Positions 37,892 to 49,546 of a DNA stretch of 64,000 bases are shown piece by piece. The DNA lies in the NCBI GenBank assembly GCA_022453515.1, contig JAJNNY010000023.1, forward strand, positions 434,001 through 498,000. The letters are read 5' to 3'. Position 1 is the stretch's first letter; every line of letters starts with the position of its first letter. The notes beneath the pieces were generated by a model, which was given only the letters and a program-made list of their open reading frames with translations, did no database searches and had not been told where the DNA came from. This stretch comes from Astrocystis sublimbata (lineage: Eukaryota; Ascomycota; Sordariomycetes; Xylariales; Xylariaceae). Made by a program: the position numbers and the translations under genes.

Positions 37892-38940
37892 TCATGCACT
37901 TGAGTAGCCGATCCTGATCGTGCGATCGGACCCCATCCAATGCAGAAATGGCAGCTTCGGCGATTGTCCGTTTGCTATCCTTCGTTGATGTCCTGCCCTC
38001 GATCGCCTGACGAAATTGCGCAGGGTCGGCAGACACACAGCGAGCAGACTGGCAACAATCTCGACGAGAGCCCACACGTCGATGGTGTGCGTGATGTCCG
38101 CCTTTGGCACATTCCTCACCGAGTTCAGCGTGACCCACCTCGCGAGCGCAGCCACAATGCTCAAGGCTGCCACAGCTACCACAAAAGCGAACCCACTCCA
38201 TTCTGCTTTTGTCACCCGTGACTCCGTCGTGAGAGCCCTCCGCCCACGAGCCGAGGTTGCCAGGGCAAAGATCGGAAGGGAGAGGATGACGAGGTCGGTC
38301 GAGATGTTGGCGATGGTAGATATTGTAACAGACCTGATATCGTGGACGGCGGAGCATAGCTCTCCATCAATGTCCCAATTCCTGCTGACCGGACTGCACC
38401 ATCTCGTGAGCAAAGCTATGTGTAGAATGAATGTGCTGGTGGTGTAAATGATGACGAAGGCAACTATAGGCCGTGCCCCACGAGTTCTCATTAACTCCAG
38501 GACACTCAGGATCCCGGCAAAAAAAGAAATGAGCGCGAATTTGGCGGCCCATAGCGATATGTAAATGAAGTAGAGCGAGATCCATGAGACGTATAGAAGG
38601 TGAGCGGACAAGGGGCGAGGGACACCGTAGTACAGGTCGCTTGCCGGATAGTGGACGTATTGTTGTCGCAAACTGTTCTTCCATGCATTAATGCTGATGA
38701 GGACGAGTCCGGAAAGCCAGGAAAGCACTATGAGACTGTCTGAGATGTTGCGACTCGAACGCGGAGGCCCCGCTTCCCTCCATCGTAGCCAGAACCGAAG
38801 GATGATAGGTATAAGGGCTATAGTCAAGCCCACAAAGTCAATAGCTATGAATGCCGCTAGACTGGGCGTTAGCTATCGTGTCTCGCATGGGAGTATCCAC
38901 TTGACGTACGTAAAGGTATGTCGATATCGTGATACACCAT
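37892..38940 (-). CDS. Fungal rhodopsin-fold integral membrane protein (PTH11/SAT4-like)
   Basis: Two exons, 38910..38940 and 37892..38856, giving 331 aa. Seven hydrophobic helices can be drawn. Diagnostic stretches are ISDSLIVLSW, YVSWISLYFIYISLWAAKFALISFF, a conserved Cys pair around TRWCSPV and GELCSAVHD, NISTDLVILSLPIFAL in TM5, ARWVTLNSV and WALVEIVASLLAVCLPTLR in TM7. This is the fungal rhodopsin-domain family (PF20684), which includes PTH11-related receptors; most members are uncharacterised. There is no CFEM domain before the first helix. The short first exon was needed to give an N-terminus (MVYHDIDIPL) and TM1. The ligand is unknown, and G-protein coupling is not shown for this branch. 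Confidence 0.82.
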
Positions 38941-40453
38941 TCTGACGTTAGGTGACTTGATGGATCTGTCTATGGTATGCTGGGAATATTCGCCAAATGC
39001 ATTCTCACTTCATCTTGTGTCTAGTGATATGATGAGATATATAGACAACAAGATGTTGATAGAAAGTGGCTGTACATCTAGGGCGGCAAAGTGCAAATGT
39101 AAGATGCGCCTCGTTGAGCATTTGGACGAAGGTCAAGGTGAGCGGCCAATGAAGATACCCTGTCGACATCATTTATAGTTGTATCAACTGGGCGATAATG
39201 TCCATTGATAATACGCCATGGTGAAAGCCCCGAAGTGGAAAATGTGATTGTTCGAGTGGTTTTGATGCTTACATGCTGTAAGCGTACCACAGACTTGACA
39301 GGCTCAACGTACCCCATAGCCAATAGCGGACAGAGGGCGGACTGGCCGTCTGTGTCATGTATTGTCCTTGATAGAAATGCGCATGGGTTCGGGGTTCCGG
39401 GCTGAGGCTTGCATGTATCCTAGATTAGCTAGTTGAAATATCGGAGTGGTCCGTACAACCAACCCCTGTTCCAGTTGCATATAAAAAGACGCTGAAGTGG
39501 GTGTCTACCAAACCTGAGTAGAGGGGCCAATAAGAGGAAGCCAGGAGCTTCATCAGACGTAATGTGCCTAGAAAAACGGTTGAAAAGAGCCAAGATGTAA
39601 TAGGTACGTTGTTGGGAAGAGGCAGACATACTTAGATTGACATGCTCTTACCTGGGTATCATTGGCTGAATGTCGTTTGAACCTTAGGTACACACGTAAG
39701 CAGAAATTTAGCCCACATATTCCCGTCAGCAGTTCAGACCAAATGCTAAAACCGATGCCAAAGCTTGACGGATCCGGGAAATCACTTAAATACTATTGCA
39801 ATTGTAGCAGTTGCTGGTGTAGGGGTAGCAACCGTAGGTTTTGAGAGTAGAATCGCACTCGATACAAAGAAGTAATGCCCGAATGTGGGCGATGTTGACG
39901 GGAAACCGGTACGTTCATCTCTGACCCTGCTTCGAGCTGTTCAGATGCGTGCCTACATAGGTAGCTCATAGGCAGGCAGCTTTGCTCAATTTGCAAGTCT
40001 GCCAATGATCTATCCATGTAGTTCTGAAGTGCCAATCGCTTACAATAGCCATGCATGCAGTATACTACCCGGATAGGCAAGCCTATATCATAAATAGCAT
40101 AATCAGCATATCTTATCTCCGTTGCAACAAAAGGCGTCCAGACATAGAATTTGAGTCATCGATGGCACATCCGGGCGATTGTCGGTCAACGACAACTAGT
40201 AGCACGCTTGTTCCAGCTATGCTTAGAACCAAAATGGATTTGTGTTTGTATTGGCGAAGTAACTTGATACAATTGCGACTAGGTAAAATTACACTTTGTT
40301 GTAAAGTCGGAATGTGACACGCTTCCGCAGAGCCGAGCTAAAGTTAGACTTCTAACCTTCTCGATCAGCTTTCAGCGGTGCTGGACCAACCTTTCGGTAA
40401 TAGCGATATTACGTGTGTGCCTTACTCAGAAGGCAGCGTCGATCTGGCCATTC
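38941..40453. other. Intergenic, about 1.5 kb
   Basis: Upstream of the receptor (-) and downstream of the spermidine-synthase-like gene (-). AT-rich, no gene recognised. Confidence 0.5.
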
Positions 40454-42328
40454 TTACCATTGATTCCAAATCTCAGCCGGCACAACCGTCCTCATAACCT
40501 TCCAGTGCTTGATAGCACTCTGATCATGCCATTTGGCAAGCTTTTCGGTTTCGTTGGACCTAAGGATTCCAACTTCCTCGCGCGACGAAAACGCTGAAAG
40601 AGGGACCTCATGTTTCGGAAGAAGATACCGTTTTCTTGATATGCTTTTTAGGAAGTCGGCTTCTACAGGTTGCCTGAAGATGATCGCGTCATCTGTCTTC
40701 AAGCAGAACATCATAACGTTGTCGAAATCCCCACCGTCCGATTCCACTTTGTCGGCCGCAGGCGCCTTGTTTTCTCTGAAGATGCGGCAGGATGAGAAAA
40801 TGTCTCTGATAGTGTTTACAACAATGCTCAGGGACGGAAGCGTAAAGTCGCCCGCGTAGTTCTATGGACGTTAGCTGGTATTGCTTGTTAACCACTTACG
40901 AGTCGACTCACAATAACTATGACTCCATTTGGCTTCAGCATATGGTGAAGCCCTCTGAGAAAGGTATCGGTAAACAAATCAACGGGCTCGGCACCTCCAG
41001 TAAAAACATCATGCACTATGTAGTCGTAATGTTCATAGAGTGTTGGCGCATTAGTTCGGCTCCAAGAAACTACATCTTCAATAACTGCTGTGTGGTTGGT
41101 CGGGAGACCGAAATACTGGGTGGCGAACTTGTGCACCACTGGATCGATCTCGACGATCGTGGTATCAATTCCATGCGCAATCAAGGCGGAGGGGGTTGTG
41201 CCGATTCCGAGACCACTGATCTCGATTAGCTCAGCTGGAAGGTGAAAAGAAGTAATACAAGACATACATGTTGAGGGCGTGCGCTTCGCTGTCAGGCACC
41301 TTCCCAGGAACTTCGATGAGTCGGACGGCTTCAAGCTGCGTGAAGACACTGTAGACAGGCTCGGCGACTATCTCTCTTCCAAGCTTCGTCCATTCCCCAC
41401 CGAGGAGGCTGTGATCACACCTCAAGACGCGATAACCATTTGCGTGGCTGTCGAGGACAGATACGTAGCCAGTGTTGGACTCCCAGCGATCAACTACTGA
41501 CCATTCACTCGCGTTGATGTTGGCGTTTAGATCATTGAAGGCGGACTGTGTCATGCGATGTGTATTCCAAAAAAAGAAATGCATAACGCCAGGGAACGCA
41601 TACTTCAGCAACCGCGATCGTCCCATAACGGTATAAGTAGCTGTCAGAACCATTTCTAGCATCATGCGCGTCTGCATGATCGATGATCCCATCTGCTCGA
41701 TGAGTTGTGCGAAGAAAGTTGTCTCGGAGTATCGGAAGACCATGTATGCGACGAGGCCCGGTGCCGGGTTCGCGATAGCACTCGGCAACGCGCCCAGATC
41801 GGCTTGGTCCAGAATGTCTGCTATGCATGACGAGCTGACAGCAACGAGAGGCAAAAGAGTCAATGCTTCCGTAACAGCTGGACCGTACTCGGGGCCAAGA
41901 CTATCACTCAGGCCGAAGAGGTAGAATTGCAAGACGGGAATATGTAAAGCTATCAGTGGCAGTAATGTGATAGTCTTCCACGGCAGAATTCGACGCAAGG
42001 CGAGGTTCCCAGCCCAGCCGACGAAGAGGCCTGCCCATACAACATAGTGATGCAACCTGTTGGCAGGAATTTGGCCATAAACAGGCGACATGGTCAAGAC
42101 CGAGACATTGGCGTAGATGGCTGTTAGTGCGATCAGCGCGGTTGCCTTGCCGTAGATGGCGACCTGTTGCTTAGTCCATTGATACGAATCGGTATTTGCT
42201 TGACCGGCAAGAGACTTGAGTTCCTGCTCAAAGTCCTCTTTGGTTCGCGGTGGGTTGGTAGGACCAGTTTGGGTATTCCTCTTTGGTGGCACCTTTTTCT
42301 CGGGCGTCTTTCGCTTCTTGGCCGTCAT
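40454..42328 (-). CDS. Membrane-embedded spermidine/spermine synthase-like methyltransferase-fold protein
   Basis: Three exons: 41268..42328, 40912..41215 and 40454..40861, giving 590 aa. A Lys/Pro-rich N-terminus (MTAKKRKTPEKKVPPKR) precedes a hydrophobic half with about six to eight membrane helices (ATALIALTAIYANV, YVVWAGLFVGWAGNLA, ITLLPLIALHIPVLQFYLFG and others). Then comes a spermidine-synthase fold: CDHSLLGGEW, NIGLGIGTTPSALI (nucleotide-binding loop, restored by the first splice), TTIVEIDPVVHKFA, YDYIVHDVFTGGAEP, HHMLKPNGVIVINYAGDF. The classical aminopropyl-transfer residues cannot be confirmed. Related fungal proteins are annotated as spermine/spermidine synthase family but lack a proven role. 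The first intron's acceptor is GAGATCAG, past an earlier CTTCCAG that would give a stop. The start at 42328 is the first ATG. Confidence 0.82.
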
Positions 42329-42812
42329 GACGGGGAGACTGAGATAACGGATTGTTTCCAATTACGAGGGAATATGGTGCAATGGTAAGGCTGAAAGACA
42401 ACGTGGCAGCAACTGGGGAAGTAGAGTAGATGGACGCTCTGGACAATTAACAGCCAGCTGTTATTAGAACGGTAGATCTGTTCATTCGGAGGTGATTGGC
42501 ACACCTACACACGAAACAACCGACAGATGCACCTTGAATGTTTAAGTTGCATCAGGGTCCATCCATCAGCGTCCACATGTTTCACGAAACGCGGGTGTGG
42601 CGACGCGAGGTCTGTTACCCGTGGCTTAAGTACCCGAGTACCTAAGGTATCCTGCCTAAGCCACAATGGGACTACCCAGAGACCGACCGCCTTAGGTGAG
42701 TTCCTACCCTGGCCCCCAGGTGCATCCTGTCGAGTGCTTGAGTGTAGATGTTTACATCATGACCCTACCTACTCGCCTACCTAAGGTACTAACCAGGTGC
42801 AATCTTACACGT
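42329..42812. promoter_or_regulatory. Divergent promoter between the spermidine-synthase-like gene and rad10
   Basis: A 484-bp shared upstream region. It contains GAGTACCTAAGGTA (about 42634-42647) and CCTACCTAAGGTACTAACC (about 42776), variants of the GGTACCTA-type motif that recurs in this window. Confidence 0.4.
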
Positions 42813-44027
42813 ATGGATGACGACGACTTCGGCGCGGATGCGGACTTTCTTTCGGCGCTGGCCTCTTCGGCCCCCGCAAACACTGCCAGCCAAAACCTAA
42901 GCCAACCCCGATCGCAGCCGCCTTCCGGCCGTCCGCAACAACCGGCGCCCCAGAAGATACAACAGCCAATTCCCCAACGCCTCGACAAGCGACCTCCTTC
43001 CAATGCCTCGGCAGCAGCATCGTCCGGCTCGAAAATAATCCAGCCGACTCCACAAGCCCTGCCGCAGCGATCCGCAGGCTCCTCCATTCTTGTCTCTCCG
43101 CGTCAGAAGGGCAATCCAGTGCTAGCTGCCCTCCGATCTCTCCCCTGGGAATACAGCGACATCCCCGCGGATTATGGCCTAGGATTGACGACGTGCGCAC
43201 TCTTCCTGAGCCTCAAGTACCATCGACTTCACCCGGAATACATCTACACCCGGATCCGCAACCTACAAGGCAAATACAACCTGCGTATACTGTTGACGAT
43301 GGTCGACATACCAAATCATGAGGACTCGCTACGGGAGCTATCCAAGACGTCGCTAGTCAACAACGCCACGGTTATACTATGCTGGTCCGCCGCCGAAGCC
43401 GCGAGGTACTTGGAGCTGTACAAGTCCTACGAGCATGCCAACTTCAGCGCCATCAAAGGACAGCAAGCGACAAGTTATGCCGAGAAGCTGGCCGAGTTCG
43501 TCACTGTTCCCCGTGGTATCAATAAAGCGGATGCCATCTCCCTTGTCAGCAATTTTGGCAGTATCAAGAACGCCATAAACGCCGACCCTGAGCAAGTTGC
43601 CATCATTGGTGGATGGGGAGAGAAGAAGGTCAAGAGGTGGTGTAGCGTTGTAGAAGAGCCGTTCAGGGTCCAGCAGGCCAAGAGACGTGCTATCACCAGT
43701 GAGAACAACACGCCCTTGAACCAAGCATTGCCGCTGAGTCGAGTTCCCATGAGAGACATGCCCACTTTAACCGCGAGTGCATCACCACAAGTCCAGCAGC
43801 GCGCCGATAAGTCCGTAGCTGCCGCCGGAGTATCTCGTTCTTCAGACACCCATATCGACGATGACGAAGAGGCTATGTTAGCTGCCGCTATCGAGGAGTC
43901 CAAAAAGACTGCCGCCAAGGAGCAAACACACGCGCCCAGTATGGCTTCGGGCGCCGCCACGCGCAAAGCCGACGATCTCAGTGATGGAGTTGCGGCTGCA
44001 CTAGCACGTCTCAGGGATAAGGGATGA
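42813..44027 (+). CDS. rad10: DNA repair endonuclease subunit Rad10/ERCC1 (Swi10)
   Basis: Intronless, 404 aa from ATG 42813 (MDDDDFGADADF). The open frame runs 117 nt further upstream, but the acidic start is the more credible N-terminus. A Pro/Gln-rich disordered region (about 40-95) is followed by the ERCC1 central domain (about 96-210: ILVSPRQKGNPVLAAL, WEYSDIPADYGLGLTTCALFLS, HPEYIYTRI). A tandem helix-hairpin-helix (about 225-285) has INKADAISLVSNFGS and GWGEKKVKRW. It pairs with XPF/Rad1 to cut 5' of lesions in nucleotide-excision repair and in single-strand annealing. The tail beyond the HhH is about 120 aa and carries a UIM-like motif (349-365). The gene shares a divergent promoter with the upstream gene. 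Confidence 0.93.
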   Translation: MDDDDFGADADFLSALASSAPANTASQNLSQPRSQPPSGRPQQPAPQKIQQPIPQRLDKRPPSNASAAASSGSKIIQPTPQALPQRSAGSSILVSPRQKGNPVLAALRSLPWEYSDIPADYGLGLTTCALFLSLKYHRLHPEYIYTRIRNLQGKYNLRILLTMVDIPNHEDSLRELSKTSLVNNATVILCWSAAEAARYLELYKSYEHANFSAIKGQQATSYAEKLAEFVTVPRGINKADAISLVSNFGSIKNAINADPEQVAIIGGWGEKKVKRWCSVVEEPFRVQQAKRRAITSENNTPLNQALPLSRVPMRDMPTLTASASPQVQQRADKSVAAAGVSRSSDTHIDDDEEAMLAAAIEESKKTAAKEQTHAPSMASGAATRKADDLSDGVAAALARLRDKG

Positions 44028-46742
44028 TTTGCAGTCTCCCACTCGGACAGATCGTAGACCAAGTATTTAAATCAACCCAGCGTTTGTGGCTGCTGAGCAC
44101 AAGCACCAAGGCCTCGGAAGTAATAAACAACAAAGGAGAGCTGTCAAACGTCTTGAGGCTCATGATCCATGGGCAAGCCGAGGCTTTCTCCCTGGTGGGT
44201 AACCGTCCACTCTTTCCTAGGGTGCCAAGTGCTGCAGAAAGACACGTTACCTGCGCATCTCTTCGCAGTGTTTGTGCGATGTCCATATGCACACAAACAC
44301 ACAAGGGCTGACGGGTGGTATCATACGAGCTAGAAAAGCCATTGCGTGTGGGCATTGGCTCGCGAAACCTCACCTGTGGCGGTAACGAAAAGCAAGTTAC
44401 ATCCTGGCAGTTGTTCCCTCGGTGCCTTTCAGCGCATTTTCATGGCAATGCATGCAGGAGGAACAGGGATCACAATCATGGTAAGATGTAGGTAGTCTGA
44501 CCGTAACTGTGTTAGGATTCGAGCTATTGGCACTTCGGCAATACCAATCTACTACGCGACTGCGTACATGAGGTACCATCCATTACCACAGTTTCCGTGC
44601 AAGATGAGATCAGTCTATTGGTCACATATCAAAGCTCATGACGTTTATGTTAGGCTCCTAGGACTGGGCTACGTTGGTTTTCCCGATTGCGGCACACGCA
44701 ATCGAATACTACCTAACTCAGAGGATCCATGTTACGCAGCTGCAAATAAAGCATGGACCAGGACCCCCGGCCTATGGCTACGGGTATCATACCTTCCAAC
44801 GAGTGCTCCCTACCAACGTTCCTATCCATTGTACGTACAGCAGATAATCGTTGAACCATTATGTGAGAGACAGGCTTAAAGCTCGCAAAGATAAGCAACC
44901 ATGATATCTCAGTTCCCCTCTGCGTCAGTATAGATGCATACACGAAGCGTTGTGCTCCGTGAGACGCTTTAAGCCTCCCTTGTTACGACTTTGCAGCTTC
45001 GAATGCGCTATATTTCTTTGCTCCCTGACCCCTGGCCTGGCTGGCGGGCCTGGATATGTTGGTGCTAATTGGAATGCGTGAGATTGTTAAAATATAGTTA
45101 CCACAAGGCAAAATCCCCCGCATGCCAAGGCCGCGAACTAACCTGGTCCCTGGCCAGAAGCTGGCGAGTCTAGCAAGCCTGGTCGGCGAGCGGCAAGACT
45201 TCGTCAGGGCTCGTCTCGCTCGTTAGTAGCTTGCGAGGCTTGTTCCCCGCATAATTACCATTCGGCCTAGCACATCCGTTGGCAGAGCGCAGTAGATTTC
45301 ACGGTCAGAAACTTTGCAAGGATGGAATTCCAGGTACTCTTCTCTAGGTCATACAGCAGGGTAGGGTACCATCAAGCTCGGACTGCCACCTGGATTATAT
45401 ATCGAATATCCTCCTCGTCAAGATAACGGAGATAAAGCCCCTAAGTCTGTACCCTGACGATCGCTATCGAGGCGGTCTCTTGTATATTGAGCCTTGGTGT
45501 ACCTGACATCTCACAGCTAGGCCTGCTGGGCTTGCTAGGTTACCCCTCATACGCCATGCTGGGGAGGTCGGGATGGTTGGGGATCATCGTCATGAGTGGC
45601 TCAGCGATCTGCACATCGCCTCCCGCATTTGGAAGGTTGCGATCCTCGAAAATTGCCGTCTTAGGTCAGTTGGCATGAATGAGAAGTTGGAACGAGAAAG
45701 ACCGGCCTATGACAGTGTCGCTTCGCCATGGCCCTTTCCTCGCTTGTCTCCTGTGGCGTATTGATGGCGTTCTTGGGAGCCCAAGGCCGACCCACGCGCA
45801 TGTTGCGAGAGAACCCCGTCACGGATGGACTGACAAGATGGTGAGCTTTTCTGACCCTAAATCGGCTCGTGCTCTGCGACATGGGGCTCGACTACGGACC
45901 ACATGGCCTTCGCATCCTTTCTTGTGTATCGCGATCTCTGGGGAAGCGCCCCGATGTCCTCGAGCCTCATCCTCGTGCCTGGCAGGCCTGGGTCTTCTGT
46001 TGATCCTCGAGTCGCACTACAGCCACGACGGTGCGACCTTCCTGATCGTCGCAGCTAACCTTTGAAGGCATCGAGCCAGCCTCAGGCGAGCTCAGGGAAG
46101 AACTCAGGGATTCCAATCTCAGCGTTACATCACACACAGCAGCAGCCATATGCATGATTCTATGTAATAAGACCCAGCGCTCGGGCTTGCTAACCTACCT
46201 GTCGTGCCTGTGTGCCTGCCATTCGAGTGACCTTTACCTGACCTACCTACCAATTCGGCCTCCCTTGCCAAGTGTATTCCACTCTTACTATGTTTATTGG
46301 CTGCTTGTTTGGGAAAGCAGTCGTCATGAAGCCCGCACCAAGGCGCATACTTGTATATTTTGCGCTCACAAGCACCCCCGGATGAGGCCGAATTCTCCGG
46401 CTCGGATAGAGGAGGGAGGTGCCATGCTCGCCATGGCCTCGACTACACCTGACATGTACCCGTCGATCCACAATCCGTCAACCAGGATCATGATCACAAG
46501 TTCCCTATCGCCCTTAGTTTGACCCTGCCTCTGGCCAGTCGTGCGAAGGAACGTGCTCATTGACTATATAAGACATGGGCATGCCTCGTGCCCGTCCGCT
46601 CGTTAACCGCCCCTCCATCTCCTTCATTCTTGTAGTAGCTACCTCGTTTCTTGAAGGCTTTCATTAGCCTGTTCGCTCCCCTTGGTTCGGTTCTGCTCCT
46701 TCCTGCGGTGGTAGACAGTGTTTTGCGCACATCAGGTAAATC
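44028..46742. other. Gene-poor interval of about 2.7 kb
   Basis: No gene supported. At 45120-45260 and 45510-45545 there are irregular repeats of GCCTAGC/GCTTGC type, but no clean unit. Short frames here lack domains. Confidence 0.5.
46565..46572 (+). promoter_or_regulatory. TATA-like element (TATATAAG) of the GH47 gene
   Basis: TATATAAG is about 170 nt before the ATG at 46743, with a pyrimidine-rich leader after it. Confidence 0.45.
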
Positions 46743-48508
46743 ATGTATCATTACGCCTGGGCCCTCGCTGCCCTGAGTTCTATCTCCCCGATCGTCGTCT
46801 CGGCATCCCCTCTGGCATCTCGTGGCCCAAGCTATGTTAGCCACCCGGACAGGCTTGCTGGCGTAAAGGAAGCCTTCCAGCGATCTTGGGACGGGTACTA
46901 TGAATACGCGTTTCCTAACGACAGTCTGAAGCCCATCTCCAAAAGCTACGACAATGACAGGTAAAGAAAAGCCACACACATGATGGCATTCTATCAGATC
47001 AGATCCGCTCACACAGACCACAGAAACGGTTGGGGTGCAAGCGCAGTCGATGCTCTATCTACTGCTCTCATCATGGAAAATGATGAGGTCGTTAAGCAAA
47101 TTGTTGACCACATCACGACGGTCAACTTCAACCAGACGGTAGAAGGTGGAGAAGGTGTCTCAGTATTCGAGACAACTATCCGCTATCTAGCTGGTATGCT
47201 CTCTGGTAGGCAAAATGGACCCGCACCGATAATCCCAAATCGGCATACTAACTTTGAAATAGGATACGACTTCCTCACTGGTCCTTTCAGGGGAAAGATC
47301 GACGAGAAATCAGTGAACACGATTTTAGACCAGTCCGTCAAACTTGCCGATCTGCTCAGTGTCGCTTTCGACACTCCCAGCGGTGTTCCAATCAACAATC
47401 TCATCTTCAACGGGCCGAACGGACCTGTTACGTCCGATGACACAACAAACGGCATCGCTACGATCGGCACGTTAATCCTCGAGTGGACCCGCCTGAGCGA
47501 CCTGACCGGTGACGACAAGTATGCCAAGCTGACACTGGCTGGTGAGGAGTATCTCCTCAATGTCAAGAACCCTGAGGTCGGAGAGCCGTACCCCGGCTTG
47601 ATTGGCACAGACGTGAACGTCAAGGACGGCACTTTTGCCAGCGGGAACGGTGGCTGGAACGGTGGCGACGATTCCTTTTACGAATACCTTATCAAGATGT
47701 TCCTATACGACACTGAGCGTTTCGGACTATTCAAGGACCGCTGGATCACTGCTGTCGACTCGAGCATCAAATACCTCGCTTCGCACCCCTCGAGCCGTCC
47801 GGAGCTTACCTTCCTAGCTGCGTATAATGGCGCGGGCAAAGAAAACCTCAACTTCGTATCATCGCACTGTAAGTTGTAGCCCTAACCAAGAAATGACCGC
47901 GTAAATCGACTAACCAAGTTGACCTAGTGGCTTGCTTCGATGGAGGCAATGTCATCCTCGGCGGTCTGACTCTCGACAACCAGGCCTACGTAGAATTCGG
48001 CCTCAAGCTCGTCGAGGCTTGCCACGAGACATACCTGGGCACGGTGACTGGCATTGGCCCCGAGAGCTTCCGCTGGCAAGACAGCAAGCTGGGAAACGCC
48101 ACAAACAACGCAGCGGCGCCGAGCGATCAATCTGCATTCTACGCCAAGAACGGATTTTGGATCTCCTCGTCGGCGTATGTGCTGCGGCCCGAGGTGATCG
48201 AAAGCTACTACTACGCCTACCGCGCCACCGGCGACTCTAAGTACCAGGACTGGGCGTGGGACGCCTTCCTGAACATCAACAAGACGTGCAGCATAGGCGT
48301 CGGCTTCAGCGCCGTTATGGACGTAAATGCCCCTGGCGGCGGCTCCTTCTACGACTCTCAGGAGAGTTTCTGGTTCGCCGAGGTCCTCAAGTACAGTTAT
48401 CTCATCCAGGCAGGTGAGGCTGAGTACCAGGTCAGCGCAGACCACGACAACCAGTGGGTCTTCAACACCGAGGCGCACCCCGTCAAGGTCGTTGGTAAGC
48501 CCATTTGA
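46743..48508 (+). CDS. Secreted class I alpha-1,2-mannosidase, GH47
   Basis: Four exons: 46743..46960, 47024..47205, 47263..47868 and 47928..48508, giving 528 aa. A signal peptide (about 1-22, ending VSASP) replaces the membrane anchor of ER/Golgi members, as in secreted fungal mannosidases. GH47 blocks include YYEYAFPNDSLKP, NGWGASAVDALSTA (first splice), VFETTIRYLAGMLSGYD (second), FDTPSGVPIN, LEWTRLSDLTGD, GGDDSFYEYLIKM, SSHLACFDGG (third), TGIGPESFRW, YVLRPEVIESYYYAYR, QESFWFAEVLKY, and NTEAHPVKV near the end, whose Thr binds the catalytic calcium. These enzymes trim alpha-1,2-linked mannose from N-glycans or mannoproteins. In extracellular forms the purpose may be nutritional. The frame ends normally, though a cryptic donor lies just before the stop. 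Confidence 0.94.
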
Positions 48509-49546
48509 TTTCAGTAGGACGGCAAGTACGCCTTTGGTTGTTAAGAGGAAAGACGTTAGATACCCTGCCCGATCCGTTGGCTGTTTGAATATGACATTTT
48601 TATGGGGTGATGGGACTGTGTTCCGTGTGATGACCTATGTATGCTGCTAGTAGCATCGTCATTCATGTATGTCTGAAGATATCGTCAATGATACAATTAC
48701 CCCAAATTCGCCGTACAAGAGGTCTCAAACTGTGCACTAAACCTCGTCAGCTTCAACATCGTCAAGTGACCTTATGGGCTGCCATCATTCGGCCCGTGAA
48801 AAGAGCAAGTAATCTAGCTAGGTATGACATGGTCGATATTTATTGCTCGCATCCAATGTCTGACTGCGTATGCAACCTGGTGCCAGTCGCCGATATCAAG
48901 GCTCTTACGAACATGTTGACCTATCATTGCCATCTCATTACAAATAGGTACTAGCCACCATACCTAATGAGATCGATTATAGATCTATATGTACTAGCTA
49001 TGTAGAACCCGAGATCTAACAAGATCGGCTGATCTCCGCGTACCGTCTCCATGGGAACACGGGTTATTTGCGATGCAAGCAAGACAGACAGGGTGTCGAT
49101 CAGACAAGATCCACAACAAACCAAACACGTGTGACTAGCTTCCGTCGTACGTCAATGTAACTCGTGCTTGTCTCGAAATTGGGGTAGATGTTGGAATGTG
49201 GAACAGAACTCTAGCGTACTGATATAGCCGACAAGCTCCAACTGTCTGCGGACGACGTACGTTGCAGTCTACGATGCATTTCGGTAACTACTTGCCATGG
49301 CCCCGCTCACACTAACACTTACAGGACTGAGACGTCAAAGTGAGCAATTGTTGTGTTTACAATCGGTTAACTTCAATACATGCATGCGACTTGTCTAGCT
49401 ACTGCCACCTCCAGAGATAGACACTACCTAGGTAGGTATTAGGTAAAGTAGGTACTTATAAGCCTCTTGCACATCGATCATGACCAATAGCTATGTAGAT
49501 TCACACGCCATCACAACCCTCGCGCGCAAGATGAGGCGTATCCAAA
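48509..49546. other. Convergent 3' spacer, about 1 kb
   Basis: Between the GH47 (+) and PNPOx-like (-) stop codons. Contains TACCTAGGTA at 49425-49434. No gene. Confidence 0.5.

Noticed and set aside
45120..45545. Irregular GCTTGC/GCCTAGC repeats as a CRISPR-like or mobile array
   Set aside because: No constant unit or spacing; a fungal genome would not carry CRISPR arrays.
47924..48478. 184-codon antisense frame across the last GH47 exon
   Set aside because: Shadow of a strongly conserved coding exon; no domain.
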